64,000 bases of DNA from Dyella sp. SG609 (lineage in GTDB: Bacteria; Pseudomonadota; Gammaproteobacteria; Xanthomonadales; Rhodanobacteraceae), in contig NZ_JAAZQJ010000010.1 of the NCBI RefSeq assembly GCF_012275375.1, positions 1 to 64,000 of the forward strand, read 5' to 3'. Below the pieces are notes generated by a model that saw only the letters and a program-made list of their open reading frames with translations, was not told the origin of the DNA and made no database searches. Shown one piece after another: positions 1 through 8,731 of the stretch. Numbering within the stretch: position 1 is the stretch's first letter; each line of letters begins with the position of its first letter. Position numbers and translations under genes: made by a program.

Positions 1-112
1 GCGGCTGCGGTAGTCTGATTAACCTGGGTCTACACGAAACGGCAGTGCGTTTACGTAGCGGGTGCTTCAACGTGCCGTGGCGAAGAGGATGTTCAAGGAC
101 TGAGGCCAGCTT
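1..112 (+). repeat. Partial copy of a long interspersed repeat, cut by the window edge
   Basis: This stretch is nearly identical to 8929-9039 and to the reverse complement of 9283-9400, which are two fuller copies of the same element. It begins inside the element, so the rest lies upstream of the window. It shares the run from GCGGCTGCGGTAG to GAGGCCAGCTT, with scattered substitutions. I see no gene of its own in bases 1-248. Short reading frames here look like chance frames in GC-rich repeat DNA. Confidence 0.85.
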
Positions 113-146
113 TTGTTCTTCGTTCCTGCTTACCTCACGCCACCAC

Positions 147-205
147 CCCTCTCCCCTCCGGGGAGAGGGCAGGGTGAGGGGTCGGGCGGAGCGTAACGCC
201 TGTTG
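147..205. repeat. CT/GA-rich palindrome with conserved flank, a module of the same repeat family
   Basis: CCCTCTCCCC (147-156) pairs with GGGGAGAGGG (160-169) around a three-base loop. It is followed by a segment reading TCGGGCGGAGCG and then TAACGC. The same palindrome-plus-flank order recurs in reverse orientation at 9186-9250, also beside a copy of the long repeat, so the two modules form a composite element. The hairpin lies downstream of the minus-strand gene ending at 249 and could help end its transcript, but there is no clear T-tract. Confidence 0.6.
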
Positions 206-248
206 TTCCTTGGGCCGCTTGGGCGCTATTCGCCCGCGATGACGCAGG

Positions 249-896
249 TCAGCTTGCCCGACCCAAGCGCCGCAACTCATCCGACTCGACAATCCGCACT
301 CCTTCGCCCGCTTCTCGCGCCAATTTCCACAACGCGCGCGCAACCGTCTCCACGTGAATCCCGCGCCATCGTCCGGGCAACAGGCGCGACAGCGGTCCCG
401 CGACTGCCTCGCCCAGGCGGAACTCCTTGCGTGGTCCCAGCAGCAGAGATGGGCGGACGATGGTCAGCCGTGGCCAGTCTTGTTCGATCAATGCCTGTTC
501 CAGCTCGCCTTTGACCTTCGTGTAGAACGTGCGCGACGTGGCGCTCGCGCCGAGCGAACTCATCACCAGGTAATGCCGCGCTCCAAGCTTGCGTGCGCGT
601 CGCGCCACGGCCAGGGGCAGGTCGTAGTCGGCCATGCGGAAGGCTTCGCGGGAGCCGGCCTGGGCGATGGTGGTGCCGAGGCAGCAAAGGGCTACGTCCA
701 GCGGCGGCTGCAGGGTGGGGAGGGTGCGGTGGAGCATGCCGATGGGGTTTTCCAGCCGGGGCGCGCGTGGCAGGGCGTGGCGGGTGGGGGCGAGCACGCG
801 GGCGACGGCGGGGTCGGACAGGAGTTCGCGCAGCACGGCGCCGCCGGTGAGGCCGGTGGCGCCGGCGAGCAGGACATGGAGGGGCGCAGCGGTCAT
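249..896 (-). CDS. NAD(P)-binding Rossmann protein of the atypical SDR / TIP30-like group
   Basis: The 215-residue product opens with a Rossmann nucleotide-binding motif, GATGLTGG, about ten residues from the chosen start. It has the CCLGTT and VMSSLGA segments typical of atypical short-chain dehydrogenase proteins annotated as NAD(P)H-binding or oxidoreductase. A K within YTKVKGELE and the [10 protein letters not shown] stretch also fit that group, which resembles human TIP30/HTATIP2. An upstream ATG at 941 is possible, but the ATG at 896 places the glycine motif where the family has it. Neither start has a strong ribosome-binding site. The substrate is unknown. The next gene is 78 bases upstream on the same strand. 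Confidence 0.75.
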   Translation of the reverse strand: MTAAPLHVLLAGATGLTGGAVLRELLSDPAVARVLAPTRHALPRAPRLENPIGMLHRTLPTLQPPLDVALCCLGTTIAQAGSREAFRMADYDLPLAVARRARKLGARHYLVMSSLGASATSRTFYTKVKGELEQALIEQDWPRLTIVRPSLLLGPRKEFRLGEAVAGPLSRLLPGRWRGIHVETVARALWKLAREAGEGVRIVESDELRRLGRAS

Positions 897-974
897 GGGT
901 GCGGCATGGAGACCTGACGCACACAGCTTGCCACGCCGCATCTTTGCTGCGCGTAACGCGGGCGGACCGAAACG

Positions 975-2624
975 CTAGCGCGCGACCACCGTCACAGGGC
1001 GGTGGAAACTCGCGGTCGGCTTCCACTGCGGATAGGTGGTTTCGGTCGACAGCTTGCCGCCGACCATGAACAGCGCGCGCAGGTCTTCCACCAGGCCGCG
1101 CAGGTCCCAGCTCGGCGCGGTGCCGGCGGGCGGGGCGCTGGCGCTGGCCGCGAGGTAGTCGCCGTAGCGCTTGCGGCCGGCGGCGTCGCCGCCGTCGCGC
1201 AGGTCCAGGCCGGAGCGGGCGTAGAGCACCGGCACGCCGCGCGTGGCGAAGCTCAGCGCGTCGGAGCGGAACAGTTCCATGCCGGCCTGCTCGTCGCCCG
1301 AGCGCATGCGGCGGTGCTGGCTCTGCAGCGCATCGGCGAGGTAATCGTCCAGCTGCGACTGGCCATAGCCGAGCACGTCCAGGTCGCGGCTCGGCCCCAG
1401 CCACGGCAAGGCGTCGAGCTGGATTTCCGCCACCGTGTGCTCCAGCGCCACCGGCGGATGGTCGACGTACCAGCGCGAACCGAGCTGGCCGGATTCCTCC
1501 ATGGTCAGCGCGACGAACAGCACGCTGCGATGCGGCTTGGGTGCGCGGTGCGCGAAGGCCTCGGCCAGTTCGAGCAGGCCGGCCAGGCCCGCCGCGCTCT
1601 CGGCCACGCCGTGCAGCGACTGGCTGTCGCGCGCATCGGGGTGGTTCCAGTGCGCGGTGTAGACGATCGCATCGCCGGGCTGCTTGCTGCCGTTCATGCG
1701 CGCGATCACGTTGGGCGACATGCCCTGGCTGATGCTGCTCTGGAATGCCAGGCTGGCCTTGGCCGCCAGCGTCAGCGCGCGGAAGCCGCGCCGGTGCGCG
1801 GCGGCGCGCAGCGCCTGGAAATCCTGGCCGGCGCTGGCGAACAGCCGGCGCGCGGCGGCATCGCTCAGCCAGCCGGCGATGGCGGGCGCTGCATTCGCAT
1901 CGCCGGGCAGGGTGTACCAGGGGCTGCTCCAGTGCTGGCGCACCGCGGTCCATGGATAGCCCGACGCCGCTTCGTCATGCACCACGAACACCGCCGCCGC
2001 GCCGTGGCGCGCGGCCTGCTCCAGCTTGTAGCGCCAGGAACCGAACAAGGTGGGCGTGCGGCCGTGGAACAGCGCCGAATCCTGGCTGCCCCAGCCGGGG
2101 TCGTTGGCCAGCAGCACCACGGTCTTGCCCTTGACGTCGGCGCCGGCGTAGTCGTCCCAGTCCTGCGCGGGGTCGTCGATGCCGTAGCCGGCGAACACCA
2201 CCGGTGCATGTTCGATCGCCGCGTTCGTATGCTGTGCGGGCGAGTTGGCCACCATGTCGATGCCGTAGGCGAGCGACAGCGGCTGCGCGCCGCCTTCGAT
2301 CTGCAGGGTCATCCGTTCGGGATGGATCACGCTGCCGCGCACATAGGGCACGTCCTGCGTCCACTTGCCATCGGCGCCGGGCTGCAGGCCCATGCGCTGG
2401 AACTGCGCGATCAGATAATCGACGGTATGCCGCTCGCCAGCGCTGCCGGGCGAACGGTCGCGCAGCGCGGGCGTGGACAGCGCGTGGAAATGGACGGCCA
2501 AATCCTCCGGCATGATGCCGGGTGAAAAGTTCGCCGCGATCTCGCCGTCGCGCGACGACGACGCATGCTGCTGGCAAGCAGCAAGCATGGTGCTTAGCAC
2601 AACGATGGATAGAAAACGGCGCAT
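975..2624 (-). CDS. M28-family peptidase-like lipoprotein with eroded metal ligands
   Basis: The product (549 residues) starts with a lipoprotein signal ending in the lipobox LAAC at about residue 17. It then has a PA-domain-like insert (about 95-300) and an M28 aminopeptidase-like domain (about 300-549). The start at 2624 has AGGGAG nine bases upstream; a start at 2690 would bury the signal peptide. Active M28 relatives carry HWDH, a DN or DNA bridging-Asp motif, EE, an Asp strand and a late His. Here these read HWNH (325-328), AESAAG, EE (376-377), LDALP, and no late His is visible after YARSGLD. The fold is clear, but catalysis is doubtful. It lies downstream of a TonB-dependent receptor on the same strand. 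Confidence 0.8.
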   Translation of the reverse strand: MRRFLSIVVLSTMLAACQQHASSSRDGEIAANFSPGIMPEDLAVHFHALSTPALRDRSPGSAGERHTVDYLIAQFQRMGLQPGADGKWTQDVPYVRGSVIHPERMTLQIEGGAQPLSLAYGIDMVANSPAQHTNAAIEHAPVVFAGYGIDDPAQDWDDYAGADVKGKTVVLLANDPGWGSQDSALFHGRTPTLFGSWRYKLEQAARHGAAAVFVVHDEAASGYPWTAVRQHWSSPWYTLPGDANAAPAIAGWLSDAAARRLFASAGQDFQALRAAAHRRGFRALTLAAKASLAFQSSISQGMSPNVIARMNGSKQPGDAIVYTAHWNHPDARDSQSLHGVAESAAGLAGLLELAEAFAHRAPKPHRSVLFVALTMEESGQLGSRWYVDHPPVALEHTVAEIQLDALPWLGPSRDLDVLGYGQSQLDDYLADALQSQHRRMRSGDEQAGMELFRSDALSFATRGVPVLYARSGLDLRDGGDAAGRKRYGDYLAASASAPPAGTAPSWDLRGLVEDLRALFMVGGKLSTETTYPQWKPTASFHRPVTVVAR

Positions 2625-2671
2625 TCCCCCGGCTCCCTGTAAGGGACCGGCAGGACTGTAACCGCGCCGCG

Positions 2672-2712
2672 GCCCGCTGAAAACGCGCAAGTTTTCGCGT
2701 TCAGCAGCGGGC
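2672..2712 (-). terminator. Hairpin between the TonB receptor gene and the M28-like gene
   Basis: CCCGCTGA and AAACGCG pair imperfectly with CGCGT and TCAGCAGCGGG across a short loop. There is no following T-run on the minus strand, so this is at best a weak or factor-assisted terminator. It could instead be a processing or stability hairpin between 2735 and 2624. Confidence 0.3.
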
Positions 2713-2734
2713 GCGGCAGCTTCATGCGATCGGC

Positions 2735-5323
2735 TTAGAAACGATAGTCCGCGCCGACGTAGACATAGCGTCCGCGCGGATCAGCCTGCGTCAGGTCGTA
2801 GTAGGTGTTGGACGGATCCCACGGCGGACGGCGGTTCTGCAGGTTCTGTACGGCGAGCGTGAGCGTGGTCTTGGGCAGGCCGGTGTAGGCGATGCTCAGG
2901 TCGAAGGTGCTCCATGCTTTTACGCGCTCCGGATACGCCGGCGTGAGGCGGTTATCGGGGTTCTGCTGGTAGCCGCCCACGTAGTACCAGGTCAGCGTGC
3001 TGGCGAAGTCGCGGTAGCTCCAGGTCAGCCCGGTGCTGCCGCGCCACTTCGGCAGCGAGCCGAAGATATTGGTGCCCGCGCCGTTCACCGGTGCATCGCC
3101 GGCCACGCGCGGCTGGCTGTACCTGAGCAGGCGCGTCCAGTTGCCGTCGAGCGCGAAGTCGCCCGCGTTCGCCGTGTGCAGTGCCTGGTGGAAGCTGAGG
3201 TCCACGCCGTCGGTGGTCAGGCTCTGCTGGTTGCGGTACTGGTTGGTGATGATGCTGATGCGTCCCTGCGCGTCGCGCTGCACGCGCGGGTCCTTGCGCT
3301 GCACCAGGGTGGCGTCGTCGTCGGGGCCGATGATGCCGCGCTGCACGATGTGGTAGTAGTCCGCGCCGAAGCTGGTGTCGGCACTGGGCGAAATCACGAA
3401 GCCGCCGTTGTAGTTCTCCGAGCGCTCCGGCCGCAGCTTCGGGTTGGCGGCGAAGACGTCGGTATAGCCGCGGCGCTGGCCGGGCGTGACCGGATCGTAG
3501 GGATCGACCACCGTGCTGTAGCTCACCGCGGTGCTCTGGGTGATTTCCGGCAGCGACGGCGCGCGGAAGCCGCGCGAGTACGAGCCGCGCAGCAGCAGCC
3601 AGTCCAGCGGCTGGTAGCGCAGCGAGAACTTCGGTGCGAAGGCATTGCCGAAATCGCTGTAGTGGTCCAGGCGCCCGGCGATGCCGGCTTCCAGCGTGGC
3701 GAGAATCGGCACGTTGAATTCGGCATAGCCGGCGTGCACGTCGCGCGAGCCGCGGATCACGTCGATGGCCGGACGCAGCTCGGAGCCGGACAGCACCGCC
3801 TGCGAGGTGCGCGAATTGATCGACTCGTTGCGGAACTCGTAGCCCGCGGCAAAGCCCACCGTGCCCGCGGGCAGGTCGAACAGTTGCGTGCTGGCGGTGG
3901 CATTCACCGCGGTGAGGCGCGATACGGCGGGGCGGATGGTGGACAGGCGCAGGGCCTCGATCGCCTGCTGCGAATGGTTGTTGGCGGCGAAGTTGTAGCC
4001 GCCATTGGCCAGCAGCGACTGGAACGCATAGCGGTTGCCGAAGTTGGTGACGTATTCCTTCAGGCTGCTCTCGGAATGCTCGGCGGAGACATCCCAGTCC
4101 CATGCGCCGGTACGTCCTTTAACGCCGCCGAGGAAGCGCGTGAAAATGGTGCGGTCGCGCTTGTTGCGCTGGCCCACGTCCCACAGGTTGGTGTTTACCG
4201 GCGTCGGCACGCCATTGGGGTTGGCGGGGTTGCCGGCCGGCAAGGTGGTGTCGATGTTCACCAGCTTCTGGTTCGCGTTGTCCCAGGCGCGCAGGCCGCT
4301 GCCGATGGCCAGCGGTCCGCTGAACACGAAAGCGGCGTGGCTGCGGCTGTAGATCGCCTCGCCATAGGCGTCGATCTGGTCGGTGAGTTTCACCGTCGCC
4401 TTCAGCACGGCGTGGTAGCGCTCCACGCCGGGAATCAGCGAGGTGTACTGCGCCGGGTTGTAGGCCCAGGTGTCGCCGCTCTTGCCGGACGTGATGGCGC
4501 CGTAAGGCACTTTGCGCACCGGGCCGACGGCGCTGGCAAAGCCCTGGGTGGGATCGTTGTTGTAGTAGTTGGTCGGCGTCCAGTTGAGGCGGCCGCCCGG
4601 CTTGTCGCGGAAGTCGTTGCCGCGCAGCCAGCTCACGTCGTCCTGGTTGAGCTGCGAGCTGCGCGTGCCGTCCAGCGCGAAGAACACGTTGTAGCCGTCC
4701 TTCTTCAGGTCGCCCTGGCCCAGCAGCAGATGGAAATTGTTCGAGCGCTGGCCGGTGCCTTCGGTGCTGCCGCCCACGTTGGCGCCGACTTCGGCGCCCT
4801 GGTAGTTCTGCTTGAGGATGATGTTGACCACGCCGGCGATGGCGTCCGAGCCGTACACCGCGGAAGCGCCGTCCTTCAGCACTTCGATGCGCTCCACTGC
4901 CGTCAGCGGCAGCGCGTTGAGGTCGACGAAGGTGTTCTGCAGTTCGTAGGCGGTGGCGTAGTTGGCCACGCGCTTGCCGTCCACCAGCACCAGGGTGTTC
5001 TTCTGGCCCAGGCCGCGCAGCGAGATGCCGGCGGTGCCGGCGGAGAAGCTGCCGGTGAGCTGTTCGTTGACACTGTTGCCGGTATTGGCGGAGATCGAGC
5101 GCAGCAGGTCGGGCAGGGTGGTCTTGCCGCTGCTGCGGATCTGTTCGGCGGTGATGGCCTGCACCGGGCTGGGGCCTTCCAGGTCGGTGGTCTTGATATT
5201 GGAGCCGGTGACGCTGACGGCTTCGAGCTGGGTGGCCTTCTTGTCGTCGGCCTCCTCCGCGTGCAGCGGGGACAGCGCGAGCGCCGTGGCAATGGCGAAG
5301 GGAAGCAGGCGGATCGTGTTCAT
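2735..5323 (-). CDS. TonB-dependent outer-membrane receptor
   Basis: The 862-residue product has a signal peptide ending around SPLHAEE. A TonB-box-like segment (LEAVSVTGSNI) follows, then a plug domain with LVLVDGKRV and the highly conserved VLKDGASAVYGSDAIAGVVN stretch. A beta-barrel follows, ending in the terminal aromatic YRF expected of outer-membrane proteins. It should import a large or scarce substrate across the outer membrane using TonB-ExbB-ExbD energy; the substrate cannot be told from sequence. The ATG at 5323 is preferred over 5335, because the latter has AGGA directly abutting the start codon. The upstream leader region is long and holds a Cys-rich mini-ORF. Confidence 0.93.
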   Translation of the reverse strand: MNTIRLLPFAIATALALSPLHAEEADDKKATQLEAVSVTGSNIKTTDLEGPSPVQAITAEQIRSSGKTTLPDLLRSISANTGNSVNEQLTGSFSAGTAGISLRGLGQKNTLVLVDGKRVANYATAYELQNTFVDLNALPLTAVERIEVLKDGASAVYGSDAIAGVVNIILKQNYQGAEVGANVGGSTEGTGQRSNNFHLLLGQGDLKKDGYNVFFALDGTRSSQLNQDDVSWLRGNDFRDKPGGRLNWTPTNYYNNDPTQGFASAVGPVRKVPYGAITSGKSGDTWAYNPAQYTSLIPGVERYHAVLKATVKLTDQIDAYGEAIYSRSHAAFVFSGPLAIGSGLRAWDNANQKLVNIDTTLPAGNPANPNGVPTPVNTNLWDVGQRNKRDRTIFTRFLGGVKGRTGAWDWDVSAEHSESSLKEYVTNFGNRYAFQSLLANGGYNFAANNHSQQAIEALRLSTIRPAVSRLTAVNATASTQLFDLPAGTVGFAAGYEFRNESINSRTSQAVLSGSELRPAIDVIRGSRDVHAGYAEFNVPILATLEAGIAGRLDHYSDFGNAFAPKFSLRYQPLDWLLLRGSYSRGFRAPSLPEITQSTAVSYSTVVDPYDPVTPGQRRGYTDVFAANPKLRPERSENYNGGFVISPSADTSFGADYYHIVQRGIIGPDDDATLVQRKDPRVQRDAQGRISIITNQYRNQQSLTTDGVDLSFHQALHTANAGDFALDGNWTRLLRYSQPRVAGDAPVNGAGTNIFGSLPKWRGSTGLTWSYRDFASTLTWYYVGGYQQNPDNRLTPAYPERVKAWSTFDLSIAYTGLPKTTLTLAVQNLQNRRPPWDPSNTYYDLTQADPRGRYVYVGADYRF

Positions 5324-6015
5324 GGCGGGAAGCATTCCTGTAGGCGCAGCCGTCCCGGCTCCTGGCCAGGTGCGATGGATGCGCGGGATGCAGCGGGGGA
5401 GCTGCGTTCGGGGGATCGCCGTGGGGACGGCGTCAATGGCGGCGCGGGAAAACGCCTAGGGTCGCGGGATCAGCCGCAGCGACACATTCGACAGCAACGA
5501 CAACAGCAGCCTGTGCCGGCGACGGCATGGCGGTGTCGTGGCGAAGAGGAGAACAGCGGGAAGTGCATCGTGATATCCGGCCCGGCGGCGTCCGGTGGAC
5601 GCTGGCTTGCTTGGGGATTCCGGACTGGCGCCCGGCAACAGGGAAAGCGCGCGATCAGCAACAACAACAGCAGCAACACATCGCGCACATGCGATGCGTG
5701 GTGCTGGCGAGCTGGCGGTAACCCTGGATGGTCACGAGCGGTGGCATTCCTGCTGGGGACGGAACGGCGCGTTGGGGGTTCGGCCGTATGGACGGCTATT
5801 TGTGCATCGCCGCGCGGCGATGTCAACCCGAGGTGACGATGCGCGTTCGCCGCCGGCGGCGCAAAACGGCTGCCGGCACGCGGCCGGGCCGCGCCCCGCA
5901 AGGTTCCCCGGATGGGTGCGGCGAGTTGTCGCAGGATGTTGCGCCGCGCCATCGGGCGCCGATGGCGGCGCCCCGGCTCAGCCGCTACCCTTGGCCGTTG
6001 CCCACGGAACCGCCC
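5324..6015. other. 692-base intergenic region between divergent TonB-receptor and rhomboid genes
   Basis: No conventional gene is supported here. It holds a CAA/CAG-rich simple stretch near 5656-5686 and a small minus-strand frame ending in a dense cysteine cluster (see 5470-5568). It presumably also holds promoters for the two divergent genes, although no convincing -35/-10 pair stood out. Longer frames crossing it are antisense shadows of the flanking genes. Confidence 0.5.
5470..5568 (-). CDS. Candidate Cys-rich leader peptide upstream of the TonB receptor
   Basis: A 32-codon frame from ATG 5568 to TGA 5470 ends in CCCRCCRMCRCG, seven cysteines in twelve residues. Its stop is about 150 bases upstream of the receptor start at 5323, on the same strand. 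Read further upstream, the frame includes a leucine run and another CC pair, possibly from a GTG near 5690. No strong ribosome-binding site is visible. Leader peptides rich in one amino acid can make downstream expression depend on that amino acid. This one could be that, or a chance product of TGC/TGT-rich sequence. Confidence 0.2.
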   Translation of the reverse strand: MHFPLFSSSPRHRHAVAGTGCCCRCCRMCRCG

Positions 6016-6630
6016 ATGTTCTACGACCTCGCTCCGGTAACCCGTAACCTGCTGATCGCCAACGTGGCGGTCTTCCTGCTGCAGCAGCTGATGCCTTCGC
6101 TGCTGGTGCCCCTGGCGCTGTGGCCCCTGGGCAGCGGCTACTTCCAGCCCTGGCAGGTGGTGACCAACGCCTTCATGCACGGCGGCTTCCTGCATCTGTT
6201 CTTCAACATGTACGCCTTGTTCATGTTCGGCAGCCAGATCGAGCGGCTGCTGGGCACGCGCAACTACACCATCTATTACTTCGTCTGCCTGATCACCGCC
6301 TCGCTCCTGCAGCTGCTGTGGCTGCGCTTTATCGAGCAGGATTTCCAGACGCCGACGCTGGGCGCCTCGGGCGCGATCTTCGGCCTGCTGCTGGCCTTTG
6401 GCATGCTGTGGCCGCACGAGAAGCTGATCCTGTTCCCGATCCCGGCGCAGATCCCCGCATGGCTGTTCGTCTCCGGCTACGCCGCGCTGGAGCTGATCTC
6501 CGGCGCCACCGGCTGGGCGCCGGGCATCGCCCACTTCGCGCACCTGGGCGGCATGCTCGGCGGCTTCGTGCTGCTGCAGTACTGGCGCGGCAAGCTGCCG
6601 GTCAAACCGAAGCGGCGCTTGATGCGCTGA
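6016..6630 (+). CDS. Rhomboid-family intramembrane serine protease
   Basis: The product (204 residues, about six membrane helices) has the rhomboid core. This includes HGGFLHLFFNM near residues 55-64, the nucleophile motif GASG with Ser118, and the catalytic His176 in AHLGG. These are the Ser-His dyad that cleaves substrate transmembrane helices within the inner membrane. The ATG at 6016 has GGAA seven bases upstream. A longer frame running in from 5728 has no family support. It is followed 25 bases later by an amino-acid permease on the same strand. Its substrates are unknown. Confidence 0.92.
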   Translation: MFYDLAPVTRNLLIANVAVFLLQQLMPSLLVPLALWPLGSGYFQPWQVVTNAFMHGGFLHLFFNMYALFMFGSQIERLLGTRNYTIYYFVCLITASLLQLLWLRFIEQDFQTPTLGASGAIFGLLLAFGMLWPHEKLILFPIPAQIPAWLFVSGYAALELISGATGWAPGIAHFAHLGGMLGGFVLLQYWRGKLPVKPKRRLMR

Positions 6631-6655
6631 CCTTTCCACCTCGCGGTTCTTCTTC

Positions 6656-8017
6656 ATGACTCAGCACCTGCAGCGCCGGCTCACCCCGCGCCATATCACC
6701 TTCATGGCCCTGGGGATGGCGATCGGCGCCGGCCTGTTCCTGGGCTCGGCCAATGCGATCAACCTGGCCGGCCCCTCGGTGCTGTTCGCCTACCTGTTCG
6801 GCGGCGCGATGATCTTCATCATCATGCGCGCGCTGGGCGAGATGGCCGTGCACGATCCGGTGGCCGGGTCCTTCAGCACCTATGCGCACCGTTATCTGGG
6901 TCCGTTCGCCGGTTATCTCACCGGGTGGAACTACTGGATCCTGATGGTGGGCGTCGGCATGGCCGAGAGCACGGCGGTGGGCATCTACATGCGCCAGTGG
7001 TTTCCCGACTTGCCGCAGTGGATCTGGGTGTTCGGCAGCGTGGCGATGATCGGCGGCCTGAACCTGATGGCGGTGAAGGTCTACGGCGAGATGGAATTCT
7101 GGTTCACCCTGATCAAGGTGGTGACGGTGGTGCTGATGATCCTCGGCGGCGCCGGCATGATCTGGCTGGGCTGGGGTAATGGCGGCCAGCCGGTGGGCTT
7201 GTCCAACCTGTGGGGGCATGGCGGCTGGTTCCCGCACGGCTTTACCGGCATGGTGCTGGCATTGCCGGTGGTGGTGTTCGCGTTCGGCGGCATCGAGACC
7301 ATCGGCATGGCGGCGGGCGAGGCCGCGCAGCCGGAGCGCACCATTCCGCGCGCGGTGAATTCGGTGCTGTGGCGCATCCTGATCTTCTACGTGGGCGCGC
7401 TGTTCGTGATCATGGCGATCTACCCGTGGAACCAGCTCGGCACGCAGGGCAGCCCCTTCGTCACCACCTTCGGCAAGCTGGGCATTCCGCAGGCGGCCGG
7501 CCTGATCAACTTCGTGGTGATCACCGCGGCGCTGTCGGGCTTCAACAGCACCACCTTCAGCGGCAGCCGCATGCTGTACAGCCTGTCGACCAAGGCGCAG
7601 GCGCCGGCCTTCCTGGGCAAGGTGAGCGAGCACGGCGTGCCGGTGCGCGCGGTGCTGGTGACGCTGGCCTGCCTGGTCCTGGGCGTGGTGCTGAACTACC
7701 TGCTGCCGGAGCGCATCTTCGCCATGATGATGTCGATCCTGGCGTTCAACACGGTGTGGACCTGGATGATGGTGCTGATCGCCCACTTCAGCTTCCGCCG
7801 CCGCTACGGCGCCACGCAGTTCCCGCTGCGCGCGTGGCCGCTGACCAGTGTGGTGTGCCTGCTGTTCCTGGCCTTCGTGCTGTTCATGCTCGGCTACAGC
7901 CCCGACACGCGCGTGGCGCTGTACGTGGGCGCCGGCTGGGTGGTGCTGCTGTCGCTGGCCTACCGGTTTCTAGGCATCGGTGCGCGGATGCGCGCGCTCG
8001 GCCCGCAGGCGGCATGA
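6656..8017 (+). CDS. APC-superfamily amino-acid permease (AAT group)
   Basis: The 453-residue protein has about twelve membrane helices. It carries the N-terminal LTPRHITFMALGMAIGAGLFLGS segment (quoted here as LTPRHI...GAGLFLGS), typical of amino acid:H+ symporters such as AroP, CycA, ProY and GabP. FGGIETIGMAAGEAAQPER also matches this group. The exact amino acid transported cannot be read off. Its stop codon overlaps the start of the racemase gene (ATGA at 8014-8017). That overlap suggests one transcript and a joint role in taking up and interconverting an amino acid. Confidence 0.88.
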   Translation: MTQHLQRRLTPRHITFMALGMAIGAGLFLGSANAINLAGPSVLFAYLFGGAMIFIIMRALGEMAVHDPVAGSFSTYAHRYLGPFAGYLTGWNYWILMVGVGMAESTAVGIYMRQWFPDLPQWIWVFGSVAMIGGLNLMAVKVYGEMEFWFTLIKVVTVVLMILGGAGMIWLGWGNGGQPVGLSNLWGHGGWFPHGFTGMVLALPVVVFAFGGIETIGMAAGEAAQPERTIPRAVNSVLWRILIFYVGALFVIMAIYPWNQLGTQGSPFVTTFGKLGIPQAAGLINFVVITAALSGFNSTTFSGSRMLYSLSTKAQAPAFLGKVSEHGVPVRAVLVTLACLVLGVVLNYLLPERIFAMMMSILAFNTVWTWMMVLIAHFSFRRRYGATQFPLRAWPLTSVVCLLFLAFVLFMLGYSPDTRVALYVGAGWVVLLSLAYRFLGIGARMRALGPQAA

Positions 8018-8724
8018 GGATGGAACGCCGCCTGCGCACGGTTGGCCTGATCGGCGGCATGAGTTGGGAATCGACGCTTGCCTACTATCAGTTGATCAAC
8101 CGCGGCGTGCGGGAGCGGCTGGGGCCGCTGCGGTCGGCGCGGCTGCTGCTGGACAGCCTGGATTTCGGTGAGATCGAGGCGTTGCAGCGGCAAGGTGACT
8201 GGCATCACGCGGGAGAGCTGCTGGCCGCATCGGCGCGGCGGCTCGAGGCCGGCGGCGCCGAGGCCATCGTGCTGGCGACCAACACGATGCATAAGGTGGC
8301 TGATGCCGTGGTGGCGGCGACGGCGTTGCCGTTTTTGCATATCGCGGATCCGACGGGGGCCGCGCTGCGCGCGGCGGGGTGTCATCAGGTGGCGTTGCTG
8401 GGTACCGCTTTTACGATGGAACAGGAGTTCTATCGGGAGCGCTTGCGCGCGAGGTATGGCATTCGGTGCCTGGTGCCCGACGAGGGGCAGCGGCGCGAGG
8501 TGCATCGCATCATCTACGAGGAGTTGTGCGCGGGGGTGGTGCTCGATTCCTCGCGGCAGTTTTATCGGGAGGTGATGGTGGATTGTGCTGCGCGCGGGGC
8601 GCAGGGGGTGGTTCTCGGGTGTACCGAGATTGGGTTGCTGGTTGGGCGGGAGGATAGCCCGGTGCCGCTGTTTGATACGGCTGCGTTGCATGCAGCGGCC
8701 GCTGTGGATTTCATGTTGGGGTGA
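8014..8724 (+). CDS. Aspartate/glutamate-racemase-family protein, YgeA-like (Thr/Cys type)
   Basis: The product (236 residues) has the PLP-independent racemase fold. The usual pair of catalytic cysteines is here Thr91 (in ATNTMHK) and Cys203 (in LGCTEI). This Thr/Cys pairing is found in the E. coli YgeA group and related L-specific aspartate/glutamate racemases, so activity is still plausible. The start overlaps the permease stop (ATGA); an in-frame ATG at 8020 is an alternative. The 3' half has weaker third-position GC than its neighbours. It is the last gene before the repeat cluster. Confidence 0.85.
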   Translation: MRMERRLRTVGLIGGMSWESTLAYYQLINRGVRERLGPLRSARLLLDSLDFGEIEALQRQGDWHHAGELLAASARRLEAGGAEAIVLATNTMHKVADAVVAATALPFLHIADPTGAALRAAGCHQVALLGTAFTMEQEFYRERLRARYGIRCLVPDEGQRREVHRIIYEELCAGVVLDSSRQFYREVMVDCAARGAQGVVLGCTEIGLLVGREDSPVPLFDTAALHAAAAVDFMLG

Positions 8725-8731
8725 TGGTTGT

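Noticed and set aside
277-1953. Long minus-strand frame (558 codons) across the NAD-binding and M28-like genes
   Set aside because: It is rich in Arg, Pro and Ala and matches no family. It is a frame shadow of two well-supported genes in GC-rich DNA.
5656-5686. CAA/CAG-rich simple stretch considered as a repeat array or CRISPR-like element
   Set aside because: It is a short low-complexity run without spaced repeats or spacers. No CRISPR array or cas gene is present in the window.
3176-5836. Antisense frame of 886 codons opposite the first TonB receptor
   Set aside because: The opposite strand encodes a complete receptor with signal peptide, plug and barrel. The antisense product is low-complexity Val/Ala/Gly/Arg sequence.
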